From Limnochordia bacterium (lineage in GTDB: Bacteria; Bacillota; Limnochordia; DUMW01), in NCBI GenBank assembly GCA_023230925.1, contig JALNWK010000011.1:1-64000 (forward strand): DNA of 64,000 nt, written 5' to 3'. Within the stretch, counting starts at the first letter, position 1. Each line of letters starts with the position of its first letter. The notes beneath the pieces were generated by a model. It did no database searches. It was given only the letters and a program-made list of their open reading frames with translations, and was not told the DNA's origin. Made by a program: the position numbers and the translations under genes. Positions 1-7,462 of this stretch are shown here, piece by piece.

Positions 1-60
1 ACTTCGTCTGGTGGATTGTCGAACCTGTTCAACAGACTCAATGAAGGTACCACTTTCTAG
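1..60 (+). CDS. possible 3' end of an upstream gene (partial)
   Basis: Frame 1 is open from the window edge to a TAG at 58-60 and encodes 19 residues with ordinary composition (start TSSGGLSNL, end NEGTTF). It could be the C-terminus of a gene lying mostly outside the window. The stretch is too short to assign to a family and the open frame may be chance. Positions 61-137 hold nothing I recognise. Confidence 0.25.
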   Translation, partial: TSSGGLSNLFNRLNEGTTF

Positions 61-137
61 CACGTAAGGAACCGAGCCGACTTGGAGATGGAGCCTCTAC
101 CCGCTAATCGTTGACTCACTCCCGAGCTCAATCTATA

Positions 138-166
138 TTGCTTGTGCTATTCTTATATGCTATCAT
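138..166 (+). promoter_or_regulatory. sigma-A-type promoter of the homocysteine operon
   Basis: A TTGCTT box (138-143), a 17-base spacer and a TATCAT box (161-166) lie about 75 bases before the GTG at 243. The predicted leader is short and I see no riboswitch fold in it. The call rests on box match and spacing only. Confidence 0.55.
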
Positions 167-242
167 AGATTAAATCATGTGGTATCCTAGATAACCCGTA
201 CAACCACTGATATTCTTTATATAGAAAGGCGGGGGATACAAA

Positions 243-1424
243 GTGGCCGTAAAGAAAACTTACGCACAGATTAATGAAAAGATCAAAGAAGGACGCGCCG
301 TTGTAGTAACAGCAGAGGAAATCATTCCTATGGCCCAAGAACTTGGCTACGAAGAAGTGGTAAAAAGAGTAGATGTAGTAACAACTGCAACCTTTGGACC
401 CATGTGCTCTAGTGGGGCGTTCCTAAACTTCGGACATTCGGATCCCCCAATCAAGATGGCTAAGGTATGGCTTAATGACGTACCGGCCTATGCAGGCCTG
501 GCAGCGGTCGATGCCTATATCGGGGCAACTGAGCTTTCCGAAACCAAGGGAATGGCCTACGGGGGAGCCCATGTGATCGAGGATCTGATCGCGGGAGAAC
601 CAGTTATACTTAGGGCCACCGCCCCTGGTACCGACTGCTACCCGAAGACACGTATCGAAACCGTGGTTACATTAGATGACCTCAACCAAGCATATCTGTT
701 TAATCCACGAAACGTCTATCAGAATTACGCAGCGGCTGTGAATACCTCGGACCATGTGTTATACACATATATGGGAACCCTATTGCCCAATCTGGCAAAT
801 GTCACCTACTCCACTTCGGGGGAGCTTAGCCCCTTGTTAAATGACCCGTGTTACCGCGCCATTGGTATCGGTACCCGCATATTCCTAGGTGGAGCGCAGG
901 GTTATGTAGCATGGCAAGGCACCCAGCACAGCCCCAGCCAAAACCGAGGGGCGAATCAGGTACCTACTAGTTCAGCGGGAACCCTAGCTGTTATTGGAGA
1001 CCTCAAGCAGATGGAACGTCGCTATCTAAGGGCAGCGGTAATGCACGAGTACGGCGTGACAATGTTCGTTGGTGTCGGCATACCAATCCCTATACTAGAT
1101 GAGGAAATGGCCCGATACGTGTCGGTTCGAAATGAGGAAATCTATACAACCATTGTTGATTACAGCGTACCGCAGCGCAGTCGTCCCACCCTCGGTCAAG
1201 TCAGTTACAGTCAACTGCGAAGCGGTTCGATTCAACTCAACGGAAAGAGAATTAGAACCGCGAGCCTCTCAAGTCTCGTTGTCGCTAGAGACATAGCCGA
1301 GGAGCTGAAGAAGTGGATCCAACAGGGGCAGTTCCTTTTGCAGGAACCAATTGAATCATTGCCACAAGAAGGAAGAACAAAGCCCCTAGAAGTACGACCG
1401 GTTAAAACGGATAAAGTATCCTAG
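243..1424 (+). CDS. homocysteine biosynthesis protein, DUF39/COG1900 family
   Basis: This 393-residue protein belongs to the DUF39 (COG1900) family. In methanogens and other anaerobes this family forms homocysteine from aspartate semialdehyde with a persulfide-type sulfur donor, independently of the usual activated-homoserine routes. Two cysteines can be seen at the positions expected for the catalytic pair: Cys55 in FGPMCSSGAF and Cys132 in PGTDCYPKT. No C-terminal CBS pair is present. The start is GTG 243, preceded by a purine-rich GGCGGGGG site. It is the first gene of a three-gene operon with the NIL-ferredoxin 20 bases downstream and a UPF0280 gene, the same trio linked to this pathway in Methanosarcina. 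Family assignment is firm; activity in this organism is inferred. Confidence 0.88.
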   Translation: MAVKKTYAQINEKIKEGRAVVVTAEEIIPMAQELGYEEVVKRVDVVTTATFGPMCSSGAFLNFGHSDPPIKMAKVWLNDVPAYAGLAAVDAYIGATELSETKGMAYGGAHVIEDLIAGEPVILRATAPGTDCYPKTRIETVVTLDDLNQAYLFNPRNVYQNYAAAVNTSDHVLYTYMGTLLPNLANVTYSTSGELSPLLNDPCYRAIGIGTRIFLGGAQGYVAWQGTQHSPSQNRGANQVPTSSAGTLAVIGDLKQMERRYLRAAVMHEYGVTMFVGVGIPIPILDEEMARYVSVRNEEIYTTIVDYSVPQRSRPTLGQVSYSQLRSGSIQLNGKRIRTASLSSLVVARDIAEELKKWIQQGQFLLQEPIESLPQEGRTKPLEVRPVKTDKVS

Positions 1425-1444
1425 GCTAAGAGGAGGGTGTAAAA

Positions 1445-1855
1445 ATGAGCAAAGCACGGGTTTGGTTAAGCTTCCCACCGGGGTTGGTCGACAAACCGCT
1501 GACCTATCGGTTGGTAAAGGACTATGATCTGGCAATTAATATACTAAGGGCAAAGGTAACACCGAAAGAGGAAGGACGGCTCCTAGTTGAGATTGAAAAC
1601 TCAACCGATGCACGGATTGAATCCGGCTTGGAGTACCTGAAATCCCAGGGCGTTCGGGTGGAGTTAATCGGTACTGGGATCATTGTAAACACAGTAGATT
1701 GTGTTCACTGTGGCGCCTGTACCGCGGTATGTGCAAGCGGAGCTTTAAGCATCGAACCGCAAACAGCTCACCTCAAATTCGATGATACCAAATGTGTCGG
1801 ATGTGAATTGTGTGTTACAGCCTGCCCCATATCTTGCATTGAAGCAAGTTTTTAG
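1445..1855 (+). CDS. NIL domain / 2[4Fe-4S] ferredoxin
   Basis: This protein of 136 residues has a NIL (ACT-like) domain at about residues 5-77 and a ferredoxin module with two cysteine clusters: Cys86, 89, 92, 96 and Cys117, 120, 123, 127. The first cluster lacks the usual proline after its fourth cysteine. Proteins of this layout are the redox partner of DUF39 homocysteine enzymes, probably reducing the persulfide intermediate. The start is ATG 1445 behind a strong GAGGAGGGTG site. It lies between the DUF39 gene and the UPF0280 gene, which supports that role. Confidence 0.87.
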   Translation: MSKARVWLSFPPGLVDKPLTYRLVKDYDLAINILRAKVTPKEEGRLLVEIENSTDARIESGLEYLKSQGVRVELIGTGIIVNTVDCVHCGACTAVCASGALSIEPQTAHLKFDDTKCVGCELCVTACPISCIEASF

Positions 1856-1857
1856 CT

Positions 1858-2595
1858 ATGTATGTACCACGCACCTACCGCGCTAACCAAGATGATGGTG
1901 ACCTTCACCATCTCAGAATCGCCGTTAGTGAAACAGACCTTTGGATCGGTCTTAGGGCTCCTGGGGATCTGTTACCCTGCATTCGTGAACAGGCGGAGGC
2001 TAAGGTATTAAGCCTCCGTCGTAATCTTAAGTCTCATATGGCCTTTCACCCTCACTTCAAAGACTCCTTGGTACCGCTCCCTTACTCGCAGGATGATCCT
2101 GCAATTGTAAAAAGAATGAGTGAAGCAGCAGCAAAAGTAGGCGTCGGTCCTATGGCTGCTGTAGCCGGAACCATCGCCGAGATGGTAGGGGAAGTAATTC
2201 TTTCAATGTGCTCCGAGCTCATAGTGGAAAACGGTGGCGACATTTTTCTCTTCTGCCGGCAAAGACGTCGAATTGGCATTCTGGCGGGTTCCTCTCCTTT
2301 GAGTGGCAAAATCGCGATCCTAGCACCAACCAACATCCCGGTTGGGATTTGCACCTCAGCAGGAACTTCCGGTCACTCATTAAGCATTGGCCGTGCCGAT
2401 GCGGCAGTGGTAATGTCCCAAGATACCGCTCTAGCCGATGCAGCGGCAACAAAGGCAGGGAATCTGGTTCAGGAGGCCTCCGGGATCCAATCCGCGATAG
2501 AACAGGTAAGCAAGATACCCGGAGTAATGGGAGTGTTAATCATCAAAGACGACAAACTAGGTGCATGGGGTAACATAGAACTTGAACCCCTTTAA
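1858..2595 (+). CDS. UPF0280 (COG2122, ApbE-related) family protein
   Basis: A 245-residue protein of the UPF0280/COG2122 family, distantly related to the FAD-transferring ApbE fold. Glycine- and serine-rich stretches such as ENGGDIF (about residue 122) and GTSGHS (about residue 170) are characteristic. Its ATG is two bases after the stop of the ferredoxin gene, so translation is probably coupled; the ribosome site lies inside that gene and is weak. COG2122 members occur with DUF39 and NIL-ferredoxin genes in anaerobes and have been implicated in sulfur handling for homocysteine and cysteine synthesis. The exact biochemical step is not settled. An older label, thiamine biosynthesis ApbE, is less likely here. 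Confidence 0.82.
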   Translation: MYVPRTYRANQDDGDLHHLRIAVSETDLWIGLRAPGDLLPCIREQAEAKVLSLRRNLKSHMAFHPHFKDSLVPLPYSQDDPAIVKRMSEAAAKVGVGPMAAVAGTIAEMVGEVILSMCSELIVENGGDIFLFCRQRRRIGILAGSSPLSGKIAILAPTNIPVGICTSAGTSGHSLSIGRADAAVVMSQDTALADAAATKAGNLVQEASGIQSAIEQVSKIPGVMGVLIIKDDKLGAWGNIELEPL

Positions 2596-2604
2596 GCAGA
2601 ATCG

Positions 2605-2632
2605 CCTGACTAGGCCATTTAACCTAATCAGG
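2605..2632. terminator. hairpin between two convergent genes
   Basis: A 10-base stem with one C-A mismatch (CCTGACTAGG and CCTAATCAGG) encloses an 8-base loop between the UPF0280 gene and the convergent malic enzyme gene. There is no T-tract on either side, so it may be a bidirectional, factor-dependent or weak terminator. Confidence 0.4.
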
Positions 2633-2651
2633 CTCATACGGCAATAGACTC

Positions 2652-3929
2652 CTAATCCTGGGGAAATCGTTGGTCCAATAGATGCTTATAATCGTCTATG
2701 TTCACGGGACGTCGTGCCAGACCGTCTTCCATGGCAGCAACAGCTACCGCCGGAGCAACCCAATGGATTACCCGAGGATCTACAGGTTTGGGAATCAGAT
2801 AATCGTAACCAAAGCTCAGCTCCTTCACTCCATATGCGCACAGCACCTGCTTTGGAACAGGTTCTTCAGCCAAGGCAGCCAGGGCCTGGGCGGCCGCTAC
2901 CTTCATCCCCTCACTGATCTTACGGGCCCGCACATCCAGGGCACCACGGAAAATCGACGGGAAACCCAATACGTTGTTCACCTGATTGGGATAGTCTGAC
3001 CTTCCCGTAGCCACAAGGGCATCGGGGCGTAGACTCTTTGCTTCATCGTAATCAATCTCTGGATCGGGGTTGGCTAAAGCAAAGACAATGGGGTTCTTCG
3101 CCATTGAAGCCAGCATGTGGGGCTTTAGGGCACCTGCCACTGACAGACCAAGGAACACATCAGCACCCTTTATGGCATCATCGAGGGTTCTAGCCTCTGT
3201 TTTTGCCGCAAACTCCATCTTATAAGGATTCATGCCCGTGGACCGTCCTTGGAAAATGACTCCTTGGGAATCCACCATGACCAACTGCGCCTGCTCCACA
3301 CCGAGACTGATTAGGAACTTACTACAGGCAATGGCCGCTGCCCCAGCACCATTAACCACTACTCTCACGTCCTGTAGTCTCTTTCCTGAGACTTTTAAGG
3401 CATTGAGCAAAGCAGCACCAGCTATAATCGCGGTACCGTGCTGATCATCATGAAATACCGGAATATCTAGGCTCTCGATCAACTCTTGTTCAATCGTAAA
3501 GCACTCCGGAGCTTTAATGTCCTCCAGGTTAATTCCTCCAAAGGTGGGGGCTAGTCCCTTCACTATCTGCACAAAATCCTTAGGATCCGGGGCGTCCAGT
3601 TCCAGGTCAAAAACGTCCACATCGGCAAATCTCTTGAATAGAACACCCTTGCCCTCCATTACCGGTTTGCTGGCCAAAGGACCCACGTTACCTAGTCCTA
3701 ATACTGCGGTCCCATTGGAGATCACCGCCACAAGATTACCTTTAGCGGTATATTCAAACACCCGTTCTTCCTCTTCCTGAATCGCCCGTACCGGCTCAGC
3801 AACGCCAGGACTGTAGGCCAGGCTCAGGTCCTGCTGATTGATACAGGGTTTTGTAATCCTTATTTCGATCTTGCCGGGTCTTCCTTCTCGGTGATATCTT
3901 AATGCTTCCTCTTTCGATGTTCTTACCAT
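2652..3929 (-). CDS. NAD(P)-dependent malic enzyme (short form)
   Basis: At 425 residues this matches the short bacterial malic enzymes, which decarboxylate L-malate to pyruvate with reduction of NAD(P). Visible family segments include SLAYSPGVAEP (about residues 37-47), the malic domain with GLGNVGPLASKPVMEGK and the metal-site region FGGINLEDI, and the Rossmann motif VNGAGAAAIA near residue 193. The short length excludes a fused phosphotransacetylase domain. The start is ATG 3929 with AAGGAG upstream. It is a single gene, convergent with the homocysteine operon and divergent from the next gene. Cofactor preference cannot be read from sequence. Confidence 0.92.
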   Translation of the reverse strand: MVRTSKEEALRYHREGRPGKIEIRITKPCINQQDLSLAYSPGVAEPVRAIQEEEERVFEYTAKGNLVAVISNGTAVLGLGNVGPLASKPVMEGKGVLFKRFADVDVFDLELDAPDPKDFVQIVKGLAPTFGGINLEDIKAPECFTIEQELIESLDIPVFHDDQHGTAIIAGAALLNALKVSGKRLQDVRVVVNGAGAAAIACSKFLISLGVEQAQLVMVDSQGVIFQGRSTGMNPYKMEFAAKTEARTLDDAIKGADVFLGLSVAGALKPHMLASMAKNPIVFALANPDPEIDYDEAKSLRPDALVATGRSDYPNQVNNVLGFPSIFRGALDVRARKISEGMKVAAAQALAALAEEPVPKQVLCAYGVKELSFGYDYLIPKPVDPRVIHWVAPAVAVAAMEDGLARRPVNIDDYKHLLDQRFPQD

Positions 3930-3988
3930 CGTAAGCAGCTCCTTCCTGAAAAGAAAAGCTCATCTAGAGTTTCGCCACCAAAGACTGC

Positions 3989-4021
3989 TTTCCTGCAGTA
4001 GCAAAACCAGTAAGCAGGAAA
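3989..4021. repeat. 8-base inverted repeat between divergent genes
   Basis: TTTCCTGC (3989-3996) and GCAGGAAA (4014-4021) are exact inverse copies 17 bases apart, in the region shared by the malic enzyme gene and the divergent RING-like gene. This could be an operator for a dimeric regulator or a leader hairpin. Confidence 0.4.
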
Positions 4022-4072
4022 ACCAGCACGAATGTAGAAGATGTGATTTATGTCATCAAGGAGGTGACCCCG

Positions 4073-4864
4073 TTGGTTGATGCACGCACATCCAATCATG
4101 GTCACACACTAAAATGCATCGCTTGTCACAAGCCTATTCAAAACGAGGATATTACCTACTGTCCCCGCTGTAAGAGGCCACACCATAGTTCCTGTTGGGC
4201 CCTAAGGGGCGGGTGCGCCGCTGTAGGCTGCGGACAGTTAGCTGACACAGTAAAGCAGGATAAGGAAAAGAAGACCCGGATTCTACAGGAAGCGGCACGC
4301 AATCGCACGCGTCATCGTCGTACAACCATTGTCCTTGGTTGCGCACTGATTATCCTGCTAATCCTCATTGGCCGTCACAATTCGCCCCAGGTTGTAGATC
4401 GAGACATCATCGATATGATGACCGTGGTATTACCCTATTCTAAGGAGCAATCACTCGCCAGAATGGTGGCAGATTACAACAATACTGACGAGCAGTTCTT
4501 TATACGATGGCAATCCATCCACCCAAGTGTCTACGACCAAAAACTGGTTGTCCTAATCGGCAGCCGGGATGTTCCGGATATTTTCGTTTTGCGGGCTGAG
4601 GATTTGACCTTCTTTTCAGAAAAGGGCCTGTTACTGGCTTTGGATGAGTACTTCCTGGCCGACACTGCCCTAGCTGATGCAGTGGACAAGGAAACCCTCG
4701 GCCAATGGAACGGTCATGTCTATGCTCTCCCCTTTTCCGCTGGCAGGTTAATCGCACTCCATTCCGAGACCGAGTACCCAGGTACCGCATGGCACATCCT
4801 AGCCGGAATAATGAGGGAGCTTTACTCCTTACAGGAGCAATCCGAAAACCTCAATACAAATTAA
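4073..4864 (+). CDS. RING-like zinc domain, membrane helix, truncated solute-binding lobe
   Basis: I do not recognise this full architecture as a named family. From a TTG at 4073 the protein has 263 residues. The N-terminus carries a cysteine/histidine array (Cys15, 18, 30, 33, His37/38, Cys41, 48, 53) like bacterial RING-type zinc domains. A hydrophobic helix follows at about 84-102. The outer part (about 115-245) resembles the N-terminal lobe of family 1 solute-binding proteins, with strings such as DVPDIFVL and NGHVYALPFSAGR, but ends abruptly without a second lobe. The TTG is chosen because AAGGAGGTGA sits 5-14 bases before it; an upstream in-frame GTG (4043) has no such site. Topology predicts zinc domain inside, sugar-binding-like domain outside. 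It precedes the BMC operon; a sensing role is speculative. Confidence 0.65.
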   Translation: MVDARTSNHGHTLKCIACHKPIQNEDITYCPRCKRPHHSSCWALRGGCAAVGCGQLADTVKQDKEKKTRILQEAARNRTRHRRTTIVLGCALIILLILIGRHNSPQVVDRDIIDMMTVVLPYSKEQSLARMVADYNNTDEQFFIRWQSIHPSVYDQKLVVLIGSRDVPDIFVLRAEDLTFFSEKGLLLALDEYFLADTALADAVDKETLGQWNGHVYALPFSAGRLIALHSETEYPGTAWHILAGIMRELYSLQEQSENLNTN

Positions 4865-4980
4865 AACCACATATCCTCAAAAAACATAAAGGAAATCCCG
4901 GATCAATGGCGAATGTGTCTGTTGAAACCAAAAAAGAACCAACAAAACCAAGATAATGACAGATCCGAGGAGGGAGCCAA

Positions 4981-5769
4981 GTGGCTTCAGAGTATGAGAT
5001 CAAGCGCCAGATCATAGATATCGGCAAGCGGATCTACAGTAATGGATACGTAGCAGCTAACGATGGCAATATTAGTGTCAAGCTAAATGACAATGAGATA
5101 ATTGCAACACCTACCGGTGTGAGCAAGGGATTCATGACAACAGATATGCTTGTTAAGGTAGATACTGAAGGTAACGTGATTTCCGGTAGGATGCGGCCAT
5201 CTTCTGAACTGAAAATGCATCTGGCAGTGTATAGACAGCGGCCGGATGTGAATGCGGTTGTACATGCACACCCCCCTACAGCAACCGCCTTCGCGGTGGT
5301 AGGTATTCCTTTGAAAAAACCAATCATTCCCGAAGTAGTCATCAGCCTGGGGTGGATCCCCATCGCCAAATATGGAACCCCTTCTACCGATGAGATTCCC
5401 CAGGCCATCAGTCAACACTTGGAAAATCACGATGCCATCCTGCTCCAAAACCATGGAGCAATAACTGTGGGCGTTAACCTTGAAAACGCCTACTTCAAAA
5501 TGGAGACATTGGAGCTTTACGCGAAAATAAGTCTTGCTGCCCGTCAACTCGGTGAAGCGCGGGTTCTACCATCGGAGGATGTGCAAAGACTTCTTGAACT
5601 GCGCAAGCAAATGAACGTACCCGGTCGCCACCCTGGCTGTATGGACTGCGGTGCTTGTAGCGTTCAAGATAATTGCGCTGCGGCAGCTAAAGACGAGAAC
5701 CTTGTGGATATAATTACCAGGGTGACCCAGCAAGTATTACTTGAGGAAGCGGCAAAGACAAAAGGATAG
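4981..5769 (+). CDS. class II aldolase (L-fuculose/rhamnulose-1-phosphate type), BMC cargo
   Basis: 262 residues. The class II aldolase/adducin fold is shown by SNGYVAANDGNIS, the catalytic Glu76 in PSSELKMH, and zinc ligands His95 and His97 (HAHPP) and His158 (NHGA). FucA-type enzymes split a ketose 1-phosphate into DHAP and L-lactaldehyde. Beyond the fold is an extension with CxxCxxCx5C (Cys220, 223, 226, 232), which could bind a metal or cluster, then an amphipathic helix at 238-254 resembling a BMC encapsulation peptide. The start is GTG 4981 after GAGGAGGG. It is first in the BMC operon, as in the PVM-type microcompartments that degrade fucose and rhamnose. Substrate is inferred from family and context; no kinase or isomerase gene is nearby. 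Confidence 0.85.
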   Translation: MASEYEIKRQIIDIGKRIYSNGYVAANDGNISVKLNDNEIIATPTGVSKGFMTTDMLVKVDTEGNVISGRMRPSSELKMHLAVYRQRPDVNAVVHAHPPTATAFAVVGIPLKKPIIPEVVISLGWIPIAKYGTPSTDEIPQAISQHLENHDAILLQNHGAITVGVNLENAYFKMETLELYAKISLAARQLGEARVLPSEDVQRLLELRKQMNVPGRHPGCMDCGACSVQDNCAAAAKDENLVDIITRVTQQVLLEEAAKTKG

Positions 5770-5776
5770 TCCTCAA

Positions 5777-5861
5777 CCCCCGGATTCGGGGGAACGCAAC
5801 AAAGTCGTCCTCTACCTAAGGGTCATGTCAGAAGCAAGGATTCTTAGTTTGCACAACTAAG
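5777..5861 (+). promoter_or_regulatory. two hairpins between the aldolase and shell genes
   Basis: The 188-base gap after the aldolase holds CCCCCG-GATT-CGGGGG (5777-5792) and CTTAGTT-TGCAC-AACTAAG (5843-5861), both perfect stems. Neither has a T-tract. They could be processing or stability elements that raise shell-protein expression relative to the aldolase, or a second transcription start may lie here. Confidence 0.35.
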
Positions 5862-5957
5862 TAGCTATACGGACTTCCAGTCATTTTCTCAGGGAGGAGG
5901 AGCGCGAACATTATAGTACAACTGGTTCCTTAGGTTCTTCTAGAAAGGGAGTGTCCC

Positions 5958-6230
5958 ATGGCACAGAAAGCAGTTGGCCTGATCGAAGCAGTAGGATGGG
6001 CTGCATGCCTCGAAGCGGCAGATACAGCCCTCAAAACCGCAAATGTGAACCTGATTGGTTTTGAAAAAGCCAATGGAGGCGGCAGGATTGTCGCCCGGAT
6101 AGAAGGTGATGTAGCCTCTGTACAAGCTGCTTGCGATGCAGCTGTGGCTGCGGCCAACAAAGTAAATACGGTTTTTGCGTACCGGGTACTCGCCCGCCCT
6201 GCAAAGGAAATCAGCAAACTACTACGATAG
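5958..6230 (+). CDS. BMC-H microcompartment shell protein
   Basis: A 90-residue single-domain BMC shell protein (hexamer former), recognised by AVGLIEAVGWAACLEAADTA at the N-terminus and EGDVASVQAACDAA in the second half. The stretch around residues 36-42 that should line the pore reads KANGGGR, differing from the second BMC-H gene (KIGSGY), so the two hexamers probably have different pores. Start ATG 5958 is preceded by AAAGGGAG. Paired with a second BMC-H gene 24 bases downstream. Confidence 0.95.
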   Translation: MAQKAVGLIEAVGWAACLEAADTALKTANVNLIGFEKANGGGRIVARIEGDVASVQAACDAAVAAANKVNTVFAYRVLARPAKEISKLLR

Positions 6231-6254
6231 GACACAAAAGGAGGATATTCTGAC

Positions 6255-6548
6255 ATGGCAGGTAATGCATTGGGAATGATTGAGACTCGCGGATTGGTCG
6301 CTTCAATCGAAGCAGCTGACACAATGGTTAAAGCAGCTAATGTTATTCTTGTCGGATATGAAAAAATCGGAAGTGGCTATGTAACGGTAATGGTACGGGG
6401 TGAGGTCGGTGCTGTCCGGGCGGCCGTCGATGCAGGCACCGCCGCCGCAGAGAAGCTTGGTGAAGTCATTGCAACCCACATCATTCCTCGTCCCCATGAT
6501 GATGTAGAAAAGACTCTTCCTTGCTTTGACCAACCGGCCAAGAAATAG
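6255..6548 (+). CDS. BMC-H microcompartment shell protein (second copy)
   Basis: This 97-residue BMC-H protein shows GNALGMIETRGLVASIEAAD and RGEVGAVRAAVDAG, close to PduA/EutM. It differs from the preceding shell protein in its pore-side segment and carries a short tail ending in CFDQPAKK. The ribosome site AAAAGGAGG lies well before ATG 6255. The two BMC-H genes probably supply most facets of the shell. Confidence 0.95.
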   Translation: MAGNALGMIETRGLVASIEAADTMVKAANVILVGYEKIGSGYVTVMVRGEVGAVRAAVDAGTAAAEKLGEVIATHIIPRPHDDVEKTLPCFDQPAKK

Positions 6549-6654
6549 GTGCTATCAGGCCTTTAAAGCGGGCATAGGTCCTATTTCAGCAGCGGGATGG
6601 GATCCATTGGGCTTGTGCCAGTGTGACTAACGACTAAGCAAGGGTGGAATACGG

Positions 6655-7326
6655 ATGGACGAGAGACAGCTAGTACAGGAAATCACCAGACGTGTGCTCT
6701 CCATCGTGCAGACCAACGGCAAATCAATAGAACCGAAGGTTGATACTATACCGGTAGGTGTATCAGTACGTCATGTACATATTTGTCAAGCAGACCTGGA
6801 AAAGCTGTATGGACCTGGAGCCAGTTTGCACAAACTACGGGATCTTTACCAACCTGGGGAGTTTGCTGCAGAGGAAACAGTGACGTTAATCGGACCAAGA
6901 ATGCGCTCAATTGAAAACGTACGTATTCTAGGTCCTATGCGCGTTCGGACACAGGTTGAAGTCTCGCGTACTGATGCCATTACCTTAGGACTAAACCCAC
7001 CTGTTCGGCCATCGGGGAATCTGGCAGGTTCAGCAGCGATTACGCTCGTAGGTCCAGCAGGATCAATAACTCTAAAAGAGAGCTGTATTCTGGCAAATCG
7101 GCATATCCATATGACGTCAATCGAGGCAGCTCTTTTTGGCGTAGAAGATGACGACCTAGTAGAAGTTGAAGTTGCCGGAGAGAAAGCATTGGTTTTCCGA
7201 AGGGTGCAAGTGCGGGTAAAGGACACGTTTAAGCTACAGATGCACCTTGATACCGACGATGCCAACGCAGCGGGCATTAACTGTGGGGCCCAATGCAGAA
7301 TTATTGGCCCAGACTCCGGGAGATAA
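6655..7326 (+). CDS. pduL: PduL-type phosphate acyltransferase
   Basis: 223 residues. PduL exchanges CoA for phosphate on acyl-CoA inside the shell, regenerating CoA and giving acyl-phosphate. Two half-domains can be seen, with metal-binding histidines in VRHVHIC (His40, His42) and NRHIHMTS (His150, His152). Residues 2-19 form an amphipathic helix (start DERQLVQEI) that is typical of PduL encapsulation peptides and marks it as lumenal. It follows the shell genes after about 100 bases and precedes the aldehyde dehydrogenase, whose product is its substrate. Acetate kinase at the end of the operon can use the acyl-phosphate. Confidence 0.95.
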   Translation: MDERQLVQEITRRVLSIVQTNGKSIEPKVDTIPVGVSVRHVHICQADLEKLYGPGASLHKLRDLYQPGEFAAEETVTLIGPRMRSIENVRILGPMRVRTQVEVSRTDAITLGLNPPVRPSGNLAGSAAITLVGPAGSITLKESCILANRHIHMTSIEAALFGVEDDDLVEVEVAGEKALVFRRVQVRVKDTFKLQMHLDTDDANAAGINCGAQCRIIGPDSGR

Positions 7327-7462
7327 ATGGTGCTCTCCCGGAGTATCCCAAAACCGAAAGTTCTCTCGTTGGCTCACATTACTGGTACGTTCGAACAGTA
7401 CCGTTCCCAGATTGGGAGGTGACTCAAACCGCAGTTTCTCAGCGGAAACCGGTTTATGCGCT

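Noticed and set aside
61..137. SAM-type riboswitch before the homocysteine operon
   Set aside because: The predicted promoter lies after this stretch, so it would not be in the leader, and no conserved core is seen.
4905..4956. 16-codon ATG frame between the RING-like gene and the aldolase
   Set aside because: Too short, lysine-rich and without a ribosome site; no sign that it is translated.
7247..7462. Longer N-terminus of the aldehyde dehydrogenase
   Set aside because: It overlaps pduL and would place 72 unrelated residues before the encapsulation helix.
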